Assembly: GCF_004565475.1 (NCBI RefSeq)
Contig: NZ_SRHX01000007.1
Span: 1-64,000, forward strand
From: Lonepinella koalarum
GTDB lineage: Bacteria; Pseudomonadota; Gammaproteobacteria; Enterobacterales; Pasteurellaceae
Reading direction: 5' to 3'
Length of the DNA: 64,000 nucleotides
Part shown: piece after piece, positions 8,256 to 18,560 of the stretch
How positions within the stretch are numbered: the first letter of the stretch is position 1
Layout of the letters: each line of letters starts with the position of its first letter
Program-made: the position numbers and the translations under genes
The notes under the pieces: generated by a model
Told to the model about the DNA's origin: nothing
Databases searched by the model: none
What the model saw: the letters and a program-made list of their open reading frames with translations, nothing else

Positions 8256-11200
8256 CTACTTAAATAAAGTTAATAAAGCCTGAACTGGGTGTTTGGGTTT
8301 AAATTGTTCAAAACGATTGACTTGGCTACGACAAGAATATCCCGTTGCCAAACAGTGTTCAGGGTTTTTGTTTTGGAGTTTGACCGCCCAAGAAACATCA
8401 TAAATTTCTTTTGACATAGTTTGATTCTTCACATCATGACCAAATACGCCAGCCATGCCACAACAACCCACATTTTGAATTTGCAAGGTTTCGCCAAATG
8501 TCGCGAAAATTTGTTGCCATTGTTGTGGGCTAGTTGGCATAAATGTGGTTTCCGTACAATGTGGGAATAAGTGCCAGCTTTCTTTTGGCTCATTTAAACT
8601 GCGGTGAGAATTTTTTAAGTTTTTCAGCGCGGTTTCTATTAACGGAGAAGTTAATTGGGAACACAACCATTCGTGAGCGGTAATCACCTGAAAATCGCCC
8701 CTTTCTTTGCCTAACACTTCTTTATATTCATCACGATAAGACAATACAATAGCAGGATCCACGCCTACCAACGGCGCACCTAATTTTGCCATTCGGTTTA
8801 ACATTTCCGCTTGATTTTTTGCCGTGCGAGCAAATTGCCCTAAAAAACCTTTAATATGTTGAGCCTTGCCGTTCGGTTTAAACGGCAATAATACCGCTTG
8901 ATAGCCGAGTTTTTGGCAAAGTGCGACAAAATCACGAACTACTTTGGCATCATAGTAGGACGTATAAGGATCTTGCACAATTAACACCAGATTGGTTTTA
9001 TCTGCTTCAGACAGGCTTTCAAGCTGTTCGAGTGATTGTCCTTGATAACCGATTTCGACTAATTGCTGCTGTAAATTCGGTTGCGAGAGCAACGGCAAAT
9101 CAGTCATTCCTAAGGTTTTTTCCACCATGGTTTGCACGGGTTTTAACTTAGTGAAAAAATTAAAAAACCGTGGTACTTTTGCCATATAAGGAGCAACCAC
9201 TTCTAAATTTGCTACCACATAATCTTTCGGTGGACGCAAATAGCGTTGATGATAAAAATAGAAAAATTTAGCTCGGAAACTTGGCACGTCAATTTTAATT
9301 GGGCATTGGCTGGCACAGGCCTTACAAGCTAAACAGTTATCCATCGAAAATTTTACTTCATGGGAAAAATCGTATTCCTGCTTTTGCTTGAACGTATGGC
9401 GAATTTTTTGCACAAATTCAGATAGTTTGATATGCGATTTTTTGAAATCTAATTGCTCAGGTTGTACCTGTTCATTTGCCATTAAACGTAGCCATTCACG
9501 TATCATGGCGGCACGCCCTTTCGGTGAGAATATACGATTTTTGCTCACTTTCATGGACGGACACATAATACTATGCACATCAAAATTAAAGCACAAACCA
9601 TTACCATTGCAATTCATTGCACCTGAAAATTCTTCCCGCATTTTAATCGGAATTTGACGATCCTGATCAGCGCGCATTGGTGACAGCAAACCATAAAGCT
9701 TGTCTTGAGAACCCAACGGTGTACAGATTTTCCCCGGATTTAAACGATTTTGTGGATCAAATAAATGTTTCACATAGCGTAATTCTTGCCAAAGTTCAGG
9801 CGTGAAAAATTTCTCACCATAATAAGAACGAATACCCTTACCGTGTTCGCCCCAAATTAAACCACCGTATTTTCTGGTCAGATTGGCAACTTTATCAGAA
9901 ATTTCTTTGAATAATTTAACTTGTGCTTTATCGGTTAAATCTAACGCTGGGCGAACGTGCAATACACCTGCATCAACGTGTCCGAACATACCATATTGTA
10001 GATTATGACTGTCGAGCAATGCTCGAAATTCTAAAATATAATCAGCTAAATTTTCAGGAGGCACACAAGTATCTTCTACGAAAGGAAGGGGTTTCGCCCA
10101 ACCTTTAGCATTGCCTAAAAGCCCGACTGCTTTTTTTCGCATCGCATAAATTCGTTCAATAGAAGCCAAATCGTTGGTCACTTGATAACCGATAATATCA
10201 TCTTCCTGATGGGCGATTTTATGATCTAATTGTTTACAAAGTGCGGTGACAAATTGCTGAATTTTTGCTTGATGATCGCCAGCATATTCGACAATATTCA
10301 AGCCTAAAATCGGATTATCTTTGTTTTCTGTCAGCAAATCTTTGACTGAATGCCACACAATATCTTCTTTTGCCAAACCTAATACTTTACTGTCCACCGT
10401 TTCTACTGACAACGCATTGGCTTTTACCATAAAGGGGGCATTACGCAATGCGGAATTAAAGGAACGATATTTTACATTAATTAGTGTGCGATATTGAGGA
10501 ATTGGGGTTAAATCTAATACAGCTTCGCAGATAAACGCCAGCGACCCTTCCGATCCGGTTAAAATTCGGGTGAGATTAAATTCACTTTCGTCTTGATTAA
10601 ACACATTTTTGAGATCATAACCTGTGAGAAAACGGTTAAGTTGCGGTAGATCCTGCATAATGGTTTGGCGTTTGTCATGGCAACGGCTAAAAATTTCCTG
10701 ATGTAGCAGGCGACCTTGAGCGGACAGATTGTCAGGTAAATTATCCAAAAATCCGTCTGTTTTCACCGCACTTGTGTCTAAAATTTCACCATTTATCAAC
10801 ACCGCACGCAACCCCAAAACATGATCGGAAGTTTTACCATATTGCAGAGATCCCTGCCCTGAGGCATCGGTGTTAATCATACCGCCTAGCGTGGCACGGT
10901 TGCTGGTGGAGAGTTCAGGGGAAAAAAATAAACCATAAGGTTTAAGATATTGATTAAGCTGATCTTTCACTACACCCGCTTGCACACGCACCCAACGTTG
11001 TTCTACGTTGAGTTCTAAAATACCGGTCATATAGCGAGAGAGATCGACAATCAGATTATTATTAAGCGATTGACCATTTGTCCCCGTTCCTCCTCCTCTC
11101 GGTGTAAAAGTCAGAGATTGATATTTTTCTTGTTGGGCTAACTTAGTTAAACGTACTACATCTGCTACCGATTTTGGAAATAAAATGCCTTGTGGTAAAA

Positions 11201-11348
11201 GCTGATAAACACTATTATCGGTGGCAAGGCTTAATCGATCAGCGTAATTAGATACAATGTCACCTTCAAAGGATTGCAGTTGTAAATCCTTTAAATAATC
11301 AATAACAAGGGGATTAAGTTGAGGAACATCTTTCAAACGGGGTAGCAT
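8256..11348 (-). CDS. ydiJ: YdiJ-type FAD-linked 2-hydroxyacid dehydrogenase with Fe-S C-terminal half
   Basis: This 1030-residue fusion-type oxidoreductase has an N-terminal FAD-binding domain of the vanillyl-alcohol-oxidase/D-lactate dehydrogenase type (GGGTGTNGQS near residue 85), then the FAD-oxidase C-terminal domain. A cysteine-rich segment lies at about 576-600, a 4Fe-4S ferredoxin motif CLACKACASQCP at about 671-682, and GlpC/heterodisulfide-type cysteine motifs near the end (HCTETT, VGCCGMAG, TGYSCRSQ). The likely substrate is a D-2-hydroxyacid such as D-lactate or D-2-hydroxyglutarate, with electrons passed to the respiratory chain. The substrate is inferred from family only. It leads the operon with menI and hemH. 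Confidence 0.85.
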   Translation of the reverse strand: MLPRLKDVPQLNPLVIDYLKDLQLQSFEGDIVSNYADRLSLATDNSVYQLLPQGILFPKSVADVVRLTKLAQQEKYQSLTFTPRGGGTGTNGQSLNNNLIVDLSRYMTGILELNVEQRWVRVQAGVVKDQLNQYLKPYGLFFSPELSTSNRATLGGMINTDASGQGSLQYGKTSDHVLGLRAVLINGEILDTSAVKTDGFLDNLPDNLSAQGRLLHQEIFSRCHDKRQTIMQDLPQLNRFLTGYDLKNVFNQDESEFNLTRILTGSEGSLAFICEAVLDLTPIPQYRTLINVKYRSFNSALRNAPFMVKANALSVETVDSKVLGLAKEDIVWHSVKDLLTENKDNPILGLNIVEYAGDHQAKIQQFVTALCKQLDHKIAHQEDDIIGYQVTNDLASIERIYAMRKKAVGLLGNAKGWAKPLPFVEDTCVPPENLADYILEFRALLDSHNLQYGMFGHVDAGVLHVRPALDLTDKAQVKLFKEISDKVANLTRKYGGLIWGEHGKGIRSYYGEKFFTPELWQELRYVKHLFDPQNRLNPGKICTPLGSQDKLYGLLSPMRADQDRQIPIKMREEFSGAMNCNGNGLCFNFDVHSIMCPSMKVSKNRIFSPKGRAAMIREWLRLMANEQVQPEQLDFKKSHIKLSEFVQKIRHTFKQKQEYDFSHEVKFSMDNCLACKACASQCPIKIDVPSFRAKFFYFYHQRYLRPPKDYVVANLEVVAPYMAKVPRFFNFFTKLKPVQTMVEKTLGMTDLPLLSQPNLQQQLVEIGYQGQSLEQLESLSEADKTNLVLIVQDPYTSYYDAKVVRDFVALCQKLGYQAVLLPFKPNGKAQHIKGFLGQFARTAKNQAEMLNRMAKLGAPLVGVDPAIVLSYRDEYKEVLGKERGDFQVITAHEWLCSQLTSPLIETALKNLKNSHRSLNEPKESWHLFPHCTETTFMPTSPQQWQQIFATFGETLQIQNVGCCGMAGVFGHDVKNQTMSKEIYDVSWAVKLQNKNPEHCLATGYSCRSQVNRFEQFKPKHPVQALLTLFK

Positions 11349-11429
11349 AAATCACTCGAGTAAAATAAAAAGTAAACAGACAGGATTTTAGCATATTAGA
11401 CGGAATAGAAAAGCATAAGTTTTATAATA

Positions 11430-11457
11430 ATGGCACAAGTTTTAAGCCTTGTGCCAT
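11430..11457. terminator. Hairpin between ybhA and ydiJ
   Basis: ATGGCACAAG (11430-11439) pairs with CTTGTGCCAT (11448-11457). A T7 run follows on the plus strand; on the minus strand, the direction of ybhA transcription, only an AT-rich tail follows. It may end ybhA transcription or be a leftover of a repeat. Confidence 0.45.
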
Positions 11458-11571
11458 CATTTTTTTCACCTTCCCAGTCGCTATAATTAGGATTAGTAGG
11501 ATTAGGTAATACAATGAACTTTTTACCAAATTTTTCTTTGTTACATAGAATTGATAAAATTATTTTAATAA

Positions 11572-12387
11572 TTAAAGTAAATGTGCTAAGACTTCTGCAA
11601 TTCCGTTTGTATTATTGTCGGTAGTGATAAACTTTGCTTGATCTTTGACTTCTTGTTCTGCATTTCCCATCGCTACGCCATAACCTACTGCAGTCAGCAT
11701 GCTAGTATCATTATGATTATCACCAAATGCGATAACCTCTTGTGGCTCAACTTGCCATTGTTTGAGTAAGTCTAATAGTTTGCCACCTTTACTATTGCCA
11801 TTGTTGGCAATATCTACGCGATCGATCCACGACCATTCGCAACTAAATTCAGAAACGGGTAGGTTTTCCACCGCACTTTCCATATCTTGGCGATTCTGCG
11901 AGCTAATCACAAATTTCCAAATTTGCTCATTTGGATTATGGAAAATTTCTTCAAAATTGCTCACTTGACGCACATCAGGACGAACATTTTCAGGGCAGCT
12001 GGCAACCCATTGGGTGAATTTTGTCATATGCGCATTAAGTTTCTCATAATTCATCGTATTACGACTATACATCAATAAATCTAACTGATATTTTTCCGCA
12101 ATTTTCAATACGGTTTCACATTGGTTGGCTGAAAGCGGATTAGCTAATTCCACTTTGTCGGTTGTAGGATGGTAAATATAAGTGCCATTACAACACACAA
12201 TCGGTGTATCTAATTGCAATTCGTGGTAGTAAGGTTTTACCGCAGTATGATGGCGACCTGTTACAATCACTACTTTAATACCTTTCGCACGAGCATCAGC
12301 AATAGCCTGTTTACTACTGTCTAAAATTTGTCCTTTACCATTGAGTAGTGTACCGTCTAAATCAAATGCGATTACTTTGTATGTCAT
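11572..12387 (-). CDS. ybhA: HAD-family (Cof type) phosphatase, YbhA-like
   Basis: This 271-residue cytosolic phosphatase of the haloacid dehalogenase superfamily has the nucleophile motif DLDGTLL (Asp9, Asp11), the TGRHH motif typical of Cof proteins, and a C-terminal GDNHNDTSML metal-binding motif. Segments such as CCNGTYIY, CEWSWID and VDIANNGNSKG align with E. coli YbhA, a pyridoxal-phosphate phosphatase. The physiological substrate is not certain. It sits just downstream of fdhE on the same strand with a 26-bp gap. Confidence 0.75.
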   Translation of the reverse strand: MTYKVIAFDLDGTLLNGKGQILDSSKQAIADARAKGIKVVIVTGRHHTAVKPYYHELQLDTPIVCCNGTYIYHPTTDKVELANPLSANQCETVLKIAEKYQLDLLMYSRNTMNYEKLNAHMTKFTQWVASCPENVRPDVRQVSNFEEIFHNPNEQIWKFVISSQNRQDMESAVENLPVSEFSCEWSWIDRVDIANNGNSKGGKLLDLLKQWQVEPQEVIAFGDNHNDTSMLTAVGYGVAMGNAEQEVKDQAKFITTDNNTNGIAEVLAHLL

Positions 12388-12413
12388 AAGTGTATCCTTA
12401 ATTTTAATTGAAA

Positions 12414-13313
12414 CTATTCTGCAGGAAACATAAAAGGATTCACTCCACTACGAGCAAAGCCCTTATCTTCCATTTCAATATCAAGAAAAAGACTGGCAAG
12501 ATCATCTGCCACAGGTTCTACATAGGGATCTTTTTCTTGATAGAGAATTTTTAAGTAGCTATGGCATTCGCCACAGCTTTCAGATCGTACAGCAGATTGT
12601 TCATTATCTAATAACCAATAATTTAACGCTTTAGATTGATCACAGTTTGAACATTTGGCTCTTACTACATTCCATTCGCTTTCACATAAAGCGCAATGCA
12701 AATAACGTAATGCTTGTTCTGTACCAAAATGAATAATACTTGCCACCGGTGATGAGCCACAAACAGGACAGTAGTGTAATCCTTCGCTACTTTCTTGCCG
12801 AGTATTATGGGAAAGATATTGGGTGAGTTGTAACCAGTAAAGAGACAGTGCCGCCCAAATAAAGACAGCTTTATCACTACCAACATTGGTATAATCTTGA
12901 GCCAGTAATTTATCGGCTAATTGTTCTAATTCATCAGTAGATGCTTTTTCTAGCCAATCTATAGTGCCAAGTATTTGTTCATTGGCATAGGGTTTGATTT
13001 CGTTTAATAGTGCGGTTAAATAATCACGCCATTGAGAGCTGCGTTGCCAAGTTTTTACATTTAATGGCTGTACATCAGAAGTGATGTCGTTGGGTTTGAT
13101 AAGTGGATTTTCTTGTAAAATGAGCAGTTGGGTATCTACAATTTTTGCCACAAATTCAAGGTAATCAGCAAATGGGTGATCTTTCGCTAAATCACGCAAG
13201 CGTTTTGCTCGGCGTTCGTACAGATTTTTCACATTTGCAAATAATAAGGATGGCTGTTGAAAGGAACTTGCCATTTGTTTGATTTCATTTTCAGGTAGAA
13301 TTCGGATTGCCAT
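12414..13313 (-). CDS. fdhE: Formate dehydrogenase accessory protein FdhE
   Basis: This 299-residue cytoplasmic protein is needed for assembly of active respiratory formate dehydrogenase. Four CxxC pairs (CPVC, CALC, CSNC, CGEC) in the C-terminal half bind iron in characterised homologues. The longest open frame extends further upstream, but I chose the ATG at 13313 ([11 protein letters not shown]). It gives the usual family length and has AAGAG upstream, and the extension would run through the terminator hairpin and into fdxI. It follows fdxGHI, as in related genomes. Confidence 0.9.
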   Translation of the reverse strand: MAIRILPENEIKQMASSFQQPSLLFANVKNLYERRAKRLRDLAKDHPFADYLEFVAKIVDTQLLILQENPLIKPNDITSDVQPLNVKTWQRSSQWRDYLTALLNEIKPYANEQILGTIDWLEKASTDELEQLADKLLAQDYTNVGSDKAVFIWAALSLYWLQLTQYLSHNTRQESSEGLHYCPVCGSSPVASIIHFGTEQALRYLHCALCESEWNVVRAKCSNCDQSKALNYWLLDNEQSAVRSESCGECHSYLKILYQEKDPYVEPVADDLASLFLDIEMEDKGFARSGVNPFMFPAE

Positions 13314-13331
13314 AGGGTTCTCTTTTAATAA

Positions 13332-13360
13332 AAAAGTGCGGTTAATTTTACCGCACTTTT
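13332..13360 (-). terminator. Paired-uptake-signal terminator after fdxI
   Basis: AAAAGTGCGGT (13332-13342) and ACCGCACTTTT (13350-13360) are perfect inverted arms. On the minus strand the stem is followed by a T run, so it can end the fdxGHI message before fdhE, or attenuate it. Confidence 0.75.
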
Positions 13361-13380
13361 GAGTATTTTTGTTGAATTTT

Positions 13381-14082
13381 TTATTCAGTAGTTTGAGTTG
13401 CTTTAGTATTTTCTGCCACTTCTTTTTCAAGTTTAGGTAATACTTCTTCTTTAAACCATTTCGGGTGATGTTTTTTCGCCCAGCGCACGGTTACCCAACC
13501 TTCCACCATGCCACGGATAGAACCTTTTACCCAGAATGCCATATACATGTGTACCATAATTCCAGTAAACAAGGCAAAAGCACTGGCGGAGTGGAGTAGA
13601 ATCGCAATACGAATTACGGGAATCGAAAAATGATGACTGAAATATTGTCGCCACATTATTAGTCCTGTGATTAATAATGTAAACATAGCGAGAATCAATG
13701 TCCAGAATAACATTTTTTGTCCAAGATTATATTTACCATTGTAAGCTACCGCATGTTCATTGCCGAGTAATACTTGCTTGGTACCTTTTAGCCAGCGAAT
13801 ATCATTCTTTTCAGGAATGTTATGGTGCCAGTAAGTTAATACCATGATGATAAAAGCAATAAACATAATAATCCCCGTGAACGGATGCACCGCACGAGCG
13901 ATGGCAGGTGTACCCAGAATGTAGGTTAGCCACGCAAAATCGGGGAAGAAGAACGCCAAGCCAGATAGACCTGTGATGAAAAAGCAAATTACCAACAACC
14001 AATGTGCCACACGAGCAGGGGCTTTATGGCGAATAATACGAGTATCTTGCGTAATTTCAGTGAGTTTTTTTTGTTCGCTCAT
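13381..14082 (-). CDS. fdxI: Formate dehydrogenase cytochrome b556 (gamma) subunit
   Basis: This 233-residue integral membrane diheme cytochrome anchors the periplasmic formate dehydrogenase and passes electrons to menaquinone. Four hydrophobic segments are visible, with histidines in or near them ([29 protein letters not shown]) that fit heme ligation. The first codon overlaps the last base of fdxH, indicating coupled translation. Confidence 0.93.
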   Translation of the reverse strand: MSEQKKLTEITQDTRIIRHKAPARVAHWLLVICFFITGLSGLAFFFPDFAWLTYILGTPAIARAVHPFTGIIMFIAFIIMVLTYWHHNIPEKNDIRWLKGTKQVLLGNEHAVAYNGKYNLGQKMLFWTLILAMFTLLITGLIMWRQYFSHHFSIPVIRIAILLHSASAFALFTGIMVHMYMAFWVKGSIRGMVEGWVTVRWAKKHHPKWFKEEVLPKLEKEVAENTKATQTTE

Positions 14083-15062
14083 TATTTACCCCCTTTGTCA
14101 GCTTTTTGGGCTGCTTTTTTCTCTGCTTTTTCGCGTTTTTTCTGTGCTTTTCGTTCCGCTTCTTCACGATCTTCACGTTCAAACTGCTCGGAATGATCTT
14201 CCACATCTTCTTCCACGTTTGGACCTACACTCACATAGTGAGCGACTTCAGCTAGTAATAAACCGCCCATAGCGACCGCAGCTACTGGTTTTAATACGTC
14301 TTTCCAAAGTTCAACGGACATATCCACTTTTGGATCTTTTGGCAAACCTGAATAAAGTTCAGGTTTATCGGCATGATGTAACACATAGATAACGTGTGTA
14401 CCACCAACGCCCTCAGGATCGTAAATGCCTGCATTTTCGTAACCACGAGATTTAAGTTCTTGTACCCGCTCTTCGCCATAATGCAACATGTCTTCTTTTG
14501 AACCAAAACGGATTGCACCGGTTGGACAGGTTTTCACACAAGCAGGTTCCTGTCCCACATTGACCCGATCCACACAAAGGGTACATTTATAAACTCGGTG
14601 GTCTTTTTCGTTCATACGTGGAATATTGAACGGACAACCCGCAATACAATAACCGCAACCGATACATTTATCTGATTGGAAATCCACAATCCCATTGGCG
14701 TATTTAATAATCGCCCCCGGTGACGGACAGGCTTTTAAACAACCCGGTTCGGTGCAATGCATACAGCCGTCTTTACGGATCAACCATTCCAAGCGGTCGT
14801 TTTCTTCCACTTCTTGGAATCGCATCACTGTCCATTGTTCTGCATCAAGATCCACTGGGTTATCATACACGCCCACACATTCCTGAGGGGCGGTACGAAT
14901 ATCATTCCATTCGGAACAACCCACTTGACAGGCTTTACAACCGATACAGGTCGTGACATCAATCAGTTTTGCCACTTCCACCACGTGCGAACGAGCTTGT
15001 GGTGGGGGGGTGACAAAAGATGTCGCAGAGCTTTTAACAATGTTTTGATCTTGTACTGTCAT
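14082..15062 (-). CDS. fdxH: Formate dehydrogenase iron-sulfur (beta) subunit
   Basis: This 326-residue subunit carries electrons from the molybdenum subunit to the cytochrome. Four 4Fe-4S binding motifs are visible: [37 protein letters not shown] and [23 protein letters not shown]-terminal membrane helix (about 260-280) is followed by a very charged Glu/Lys/Arg tail of about 45 residues, an extension I do not recall in E. coli FdnH. A run of seven C/G near 15004-15010 encodes TPPP near the N-terminus. The gene lies 8 bp after fdxG. Confidence 0.95.
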   Translation of the reverse strand: MTVQDQNIVKSSATSFVTPPPQARSHVVEVAKLIDVTTCIGCKACQVGCSEWNDIRTAPQECVGVYDNPVDLDAEQWTVMRFQEVEENDRLEWLIRKDGCMHCTEPGCLKACPSPGAIIKYANGIVDFQSDKCIGCGYCIAGCPFNIPRMNEKDHRVYKCTLCVDRVNVGQEPACVKTCPTGAIRFGSKEDMLHYGEERVQELKSRGYENAGIYDPEGVGGTHVIYVLHHADKPELYSGLPKDPKVDMSVELWKDVLKPVAAVAMGGLLLAEVAHYVSVGPNVEEDVEDHSEQFEREDREEAERKAQKKREKAEKKAAQKADKGGK

Positions 15063-15070
15063 ATAACCTC

Positions 15071-18000
15071 CTAAGCGACTTTCTCAATGTTCACAAGGAA
15101 CGTTTTATATTCAGGCGTTTGCGTATTAGCATCGCCCACACGGCTGGTTAACGTATTGATAAGGTAAGATTTTTTACCTACTGTAGAGAATCCACCATGA
15201 ATCGGAATACCGACAGTGTGGATTTTCTTGCCGTCTACCTCAAGGGATTTCACCCGTTTGGTGACCACCACTTTGGTTTTAATAAAGCCCCGTTTGGAAC
15301 TCACTTTGACGGTATCGCCTTGTTTCAAGCCTTTTTCTGTAGCCAAGTCTTCGCTGATTTCCACAAATGGCTCGGGTTGAGCAATCATATTTAACATGGC
15401 TTGTTTGGTCCAGAAGTGGAAATGCTCTGTTAAGCGATAAGTCGTTCCCACATAAGGAAATTCATCAGAATGTCCGAAACTTGCTTTATCATTTTCCAAA
15501 ATCCGAGCCACAGGGTTTGAAATCACATTAGGATGCAATGGATTCGTACCAATTGGCGTTTCAATGGGTTCATAATGCTCTGGGAATGGACCTTCCACAA
15601 TTTTATCCAAAGAGAATAAACGGCTTACGCCCTCTGGTTGCATAATAAACGGCGACACATTGCTATTTGGTGGAGCAGTGCCAAAGTCGGCAATATCCAC
15701 ATAGTTCCAGTTTTTGCCGTTCCATTTCACTAGCTGACGTTTTGGATTCCAAGGTTTACCAGATAAATCTGCTGATGCACGGTTATACACAATACGGCGG
15801 TTCATTGGCCAAGCAAATGTCCAACCGAGCGTATTACCTAAACCTGACGGATCGCTATTATCTCGATTCGCCATCATATTGCCTTTTTCCGTCCATTGCC
15901 CTGTATAAATCCAAATAGCAGAGGAGGTTGAACCGTCATCACGCAACTGAGCAAAACTAGACAGCAATTCGCCTTTTTTCGCAATCAAATTGCCTTGTGC
16001 ATCATAGAGATCTTCTAAGGCGTAACCATTGCTTTCTTTGGCTAATTCTTCCGCTCTTGGCTCAAGTGGATTAGCATAATTCCATGTCATGGCTTCAATA
16101 GTATCAATGGAAGGACCACCTTCTTTATGATACATTTCTAGCATCACTTCACGGATTTCTGACATAATATCCACATCTGGTTTGGCTTCTTTCGGTGGTT
16201 CAGCCGCTTTCCAGTGCCATTGTAACCAACGGGCAGAGTTTGCAATTGAGCCATCTTCTTCGGCAAAACAAATCGTCGGCAAACGGATCACTTCCGTTTG
16301 AATATCTGCAGGATTGACATCATTAAATTCACCATGATAATTCCAAAATTCAGAAGTATCGGTAGCGAGTGGATCGCAGATAATCAAAAATTTCAATTTT
16401 TTCAACGCACTTGCAATTTTATTTTTATCAGGATAAGAGGCGAGCGGATTATAGCCTTGACAGATATAACCGTTGATTTTGCCTTGATCCATTAAATCAA
16501 TAAATTGCAAATGATCGAGCTTGGTTTTGTATTGTTTCGGCAAATTATGGTAGCCAAATTCATTGTCTTTAGTGGCATTTTCACCATAAAAGGCTTTCAA
16601 CATACTCACCATAAATTTCGGGGTATTTTGCCAATAGTTAGTTTGCCCTTCAATGGTGGTTTTCGGCGTAATGCGATTTAAAAACGCCTCAAGGCTCACA
16701 TCATTTTCCGTTGGCAACGGAATATAGCCCGGCAACATAGTCGGGAACAAGCCCATATCCGTTGAACCCTGAACATTCGAGTGTCCACGCAAAGCATTCA
16801 CGCCACCGCCAGATACGCCAATATTGCCTAATAACAATTGAATCATTGCCATAGAACGAATATTTTGTGTACCCACGGTGTGTTGTGTCCAACCTAAGGC
16901 ATACAAGAAAGAAGCCGCACGATCAGGGGCAGCAGTGGAAGCAATGCTTTCGGCAAATTCATAGAAGGCTTTTTGTTTCGTACCACAAATGCGTTCCACC
17001 ATTTCAGGGGTGTAACGCTCCACATGTTTTTTCAATAAATTGATCACACAACGTGGATGTTGCAACGTCATATCCCGTTTTGGCTGACCGTTTTCATCTA
17101 ATTGATAGGACCAAGTGGATTTATCATAGCTCCGTTTCTCTTCATCATAGCCCGTGAATAAACCATCTTCAAATCCAAAGCCATCGTTAATTAAGAAACT
17201 GGCATTGGTATAATGTTTAACATATTCGTGTTGAATTTTATCGTGATCTAACAAATATTTAATCACACCTAATAATAATGTAATATCCGTACCAGAACGA
17301 ATAGGCGTATAAAAATCCGCCACCGCAGCAGTACGGTTAAAGCGAGGATCGACCACCATTAATTTGGCTTTATTGTGTTTTTTGGCTTCAATAACCCAAC
17401 GGAAACCCACAGGGTGAGCTTCAGCAGCGTTACCGCCCATTACGATAATGACATCGGCATTTTTAATATCAACCCAGTGATTTGTCATGGCACCGCGACC
17501 AAATGTTGGAGCAAGACTTGCTACCGTTGGTCCGTGTCAGGTACTCGCTTGGTTGTCTAATACCAGCATCCCCAAGGCACGCCCAAATTTATGGGTCATT
17601 AAACAGGTTTCATTGCTGGCAGCCGAAGCGGCTAACATGCCCGTGGTGGTCCAACGATTCACAGGTGTCCCTGCTTCGTTGACCGATTCCCAGTTGGCAT
17701 CACGGTCATCTTTTAATAAACGAGCAACTTTATGAATGGCATCGTGCCAAGAAAGGCGTTCCCATTTGTCAGAACCTGGGGCTCGATATTCAGGGTATTG
17801 TAAGCGATTTGGACTGTTGACATAGTCTAATACACCTGCCCCTTTCGGACACAATGCACCGCGACTAACAGGATGGTCAGGGTCACCTTCAACATGGGTC
17901 AGTTTGCCACGAGAGTTCATTGCACCGTCACCCAGACTGTACATCAACATCCCACAGCCGACCGCACAATAAGTACAGGTTTGGCGTGTTTCTTTTGCAC

Positions 18001-18124
18001 GCAAAAGTTTATATTCGCGAGGCGCTGCCATCGCAGTCGCAGGCATCAAGCCCAACGCCGCCACAGAAGTCCCAGCCATACCACCTGCACAGACTTTAAA
18101 GAACTTACGTCTTGAGATCTGCAT
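15071..18124 (-). CDS. fdxG: Formate dehydrogenase major subunit, selenoprotein (selenocysteine at codon 196)
   Basis: This molybdopterin- and selenocysteine-containing catalytic subunit oxidises formate in the periplasm. The frame is continuous over 1017 residues if the TGA at 17537-17539 is read as selenocysteine. The surrounding residues, [19 protein letters not shown], match the Sec196 site of E. coli FdnG. The N-terminus [10 protein letters not shown] is a Tat signal, followed by a 4Fe-4S motif (CTYCAVGCG). An automatic caller splits it into 15071-17488 and 17537-18124, but this is one gene and not a frameshift. It heads the fdxGHI operon. Confidence 0.95.
17500..17539 (-). promoter_or_regulatory. 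Bacterial SECIS element of fdxG
   Basis: Immediately after the in-frame TGA, the mRNA can form a hairpin with arms AGCA/UGCU and apical loop AGUCU (17510-17522 on the plus strand). This is close to the GGUCU-type loop bound by SelB. Position and sequence match the known fdnG/fdhF elements. Confidence 0.7.
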
Positions 18125-18204
18125 AGATAATCCTTATCCAAGAAATTTGGAAATATAGGTAGAAAATAGGTTAAGTTATAGAGATATTATAAAATGATTT
18201 ATTG

Positions 18205-18260
18205 CCTTTGATTGTTAATAAAAAGTTAAAAATCGGTGTATAGAATACAATAATCAAAGG
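18205..18260. promoter_or_regulatory. Long inverted repeat in the fdxG/fdhD divergent promoter region
   Basis: CCTTTGATT (18205-18213) is repeated as AATCAAAGG (18252-18260) with 38 bp between. It lies in the region that must contain the fdxG promoter. This could be a looping operator or coincidence in AT-rich DNA. Confidence 0.25.
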
Positions 18261-18290
18261 GCTAAATCTACCTTATACAAGAAAATTATT

Positions 18291-18304
18291 TTGATATAGA
18301 TCAC
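18291..18304. promoter_or_regulatory. FNR/CRP-like site between fdxG and fdhD
   Basis: TTGAT-ATAG-ATCAC matches the FNR consensus TTGAT-N4-ATCAA except for the last base, and its right half also fits CRP. It lies 167 bp upstream of fdxG and about 80 bp before the riboswitch of fdhD. Anaerobic control of respiratory formate dehydrogenase is expected from known biology. Confidence 0.5.
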
Positions 18305-18369
18305 AAAAAAACAAATTAAATTCTCTAATAAATCAATGAAATAAGAATAGTTATCAATTAAATTACCAT

Positions 18370-18477
18370 GACCTGTGCTGACATACAGGGCTAGGCATGG
18401 TAACGATGCTCCGCATCTTGTATCGTCTAGTCACGGTGTGGCGTTACATTCCTAACATTGTATGTGAGTATTAGGCA
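18370..18477 (+). promoter_or_regulatory. Moco (molybdenum cofactor) riboswitch candidate upstream of fdhD
   Basis: The stretch folds like the Moco RNA motif. A long basal helix forms from CCU (18372-18374), UGCU (18376-18379) and ACAUACA (18381-18387), pairing with UGUAUGU (18459-18465), AGUA (18467-18470) and AGG (18473-18475). An inner helix forms from GGCUAG (18389-18394) with CUAGUC (18427-18432), and CGAU/AUCG at 18404-18407/18422-18425 encloses a conserved-looking GCUC. The order and the AUGCUC core resemble the E. coli moaA leader as I remember it. It sits 84 bp upstream of fdhD, whose product acts on this cofactor. A covariance-model search was not possible here. Confidence 0.7.
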
Positions 18478-18560
18478 ATTTTCAGCTTATGTCACAATTT
18501 GCAGTTTAAAGCATTAAACGGTAAAATTCCCCCAACTCAATTTGCCGATGGATACGCAAT

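Noticed and set aside
13314-13430. N-terminal extension of FdhE ([11 protein letters not shown]...)
   Set aside because: It overlaps fdxI and reads through the terminator stem. The ATG at 13313 has an RBS and gives the family length.
15004-15010. Seven-G tract in fdxH as a phase-variation switch
   Set aside because: It is short for phase-variable tracts in this family and encodes a plausible TPPP segment in an essential region. A similar G7 at 51027-51033 in parC shows that such runs occur by chance.
17488-17537. Apparent split or frameshift of the formate dehydrogenase alpha gene
   Set aside because: The break is one in-frame TGA at the known selenocysteine position with a SECIS-like hairpin, so the gene is intact.
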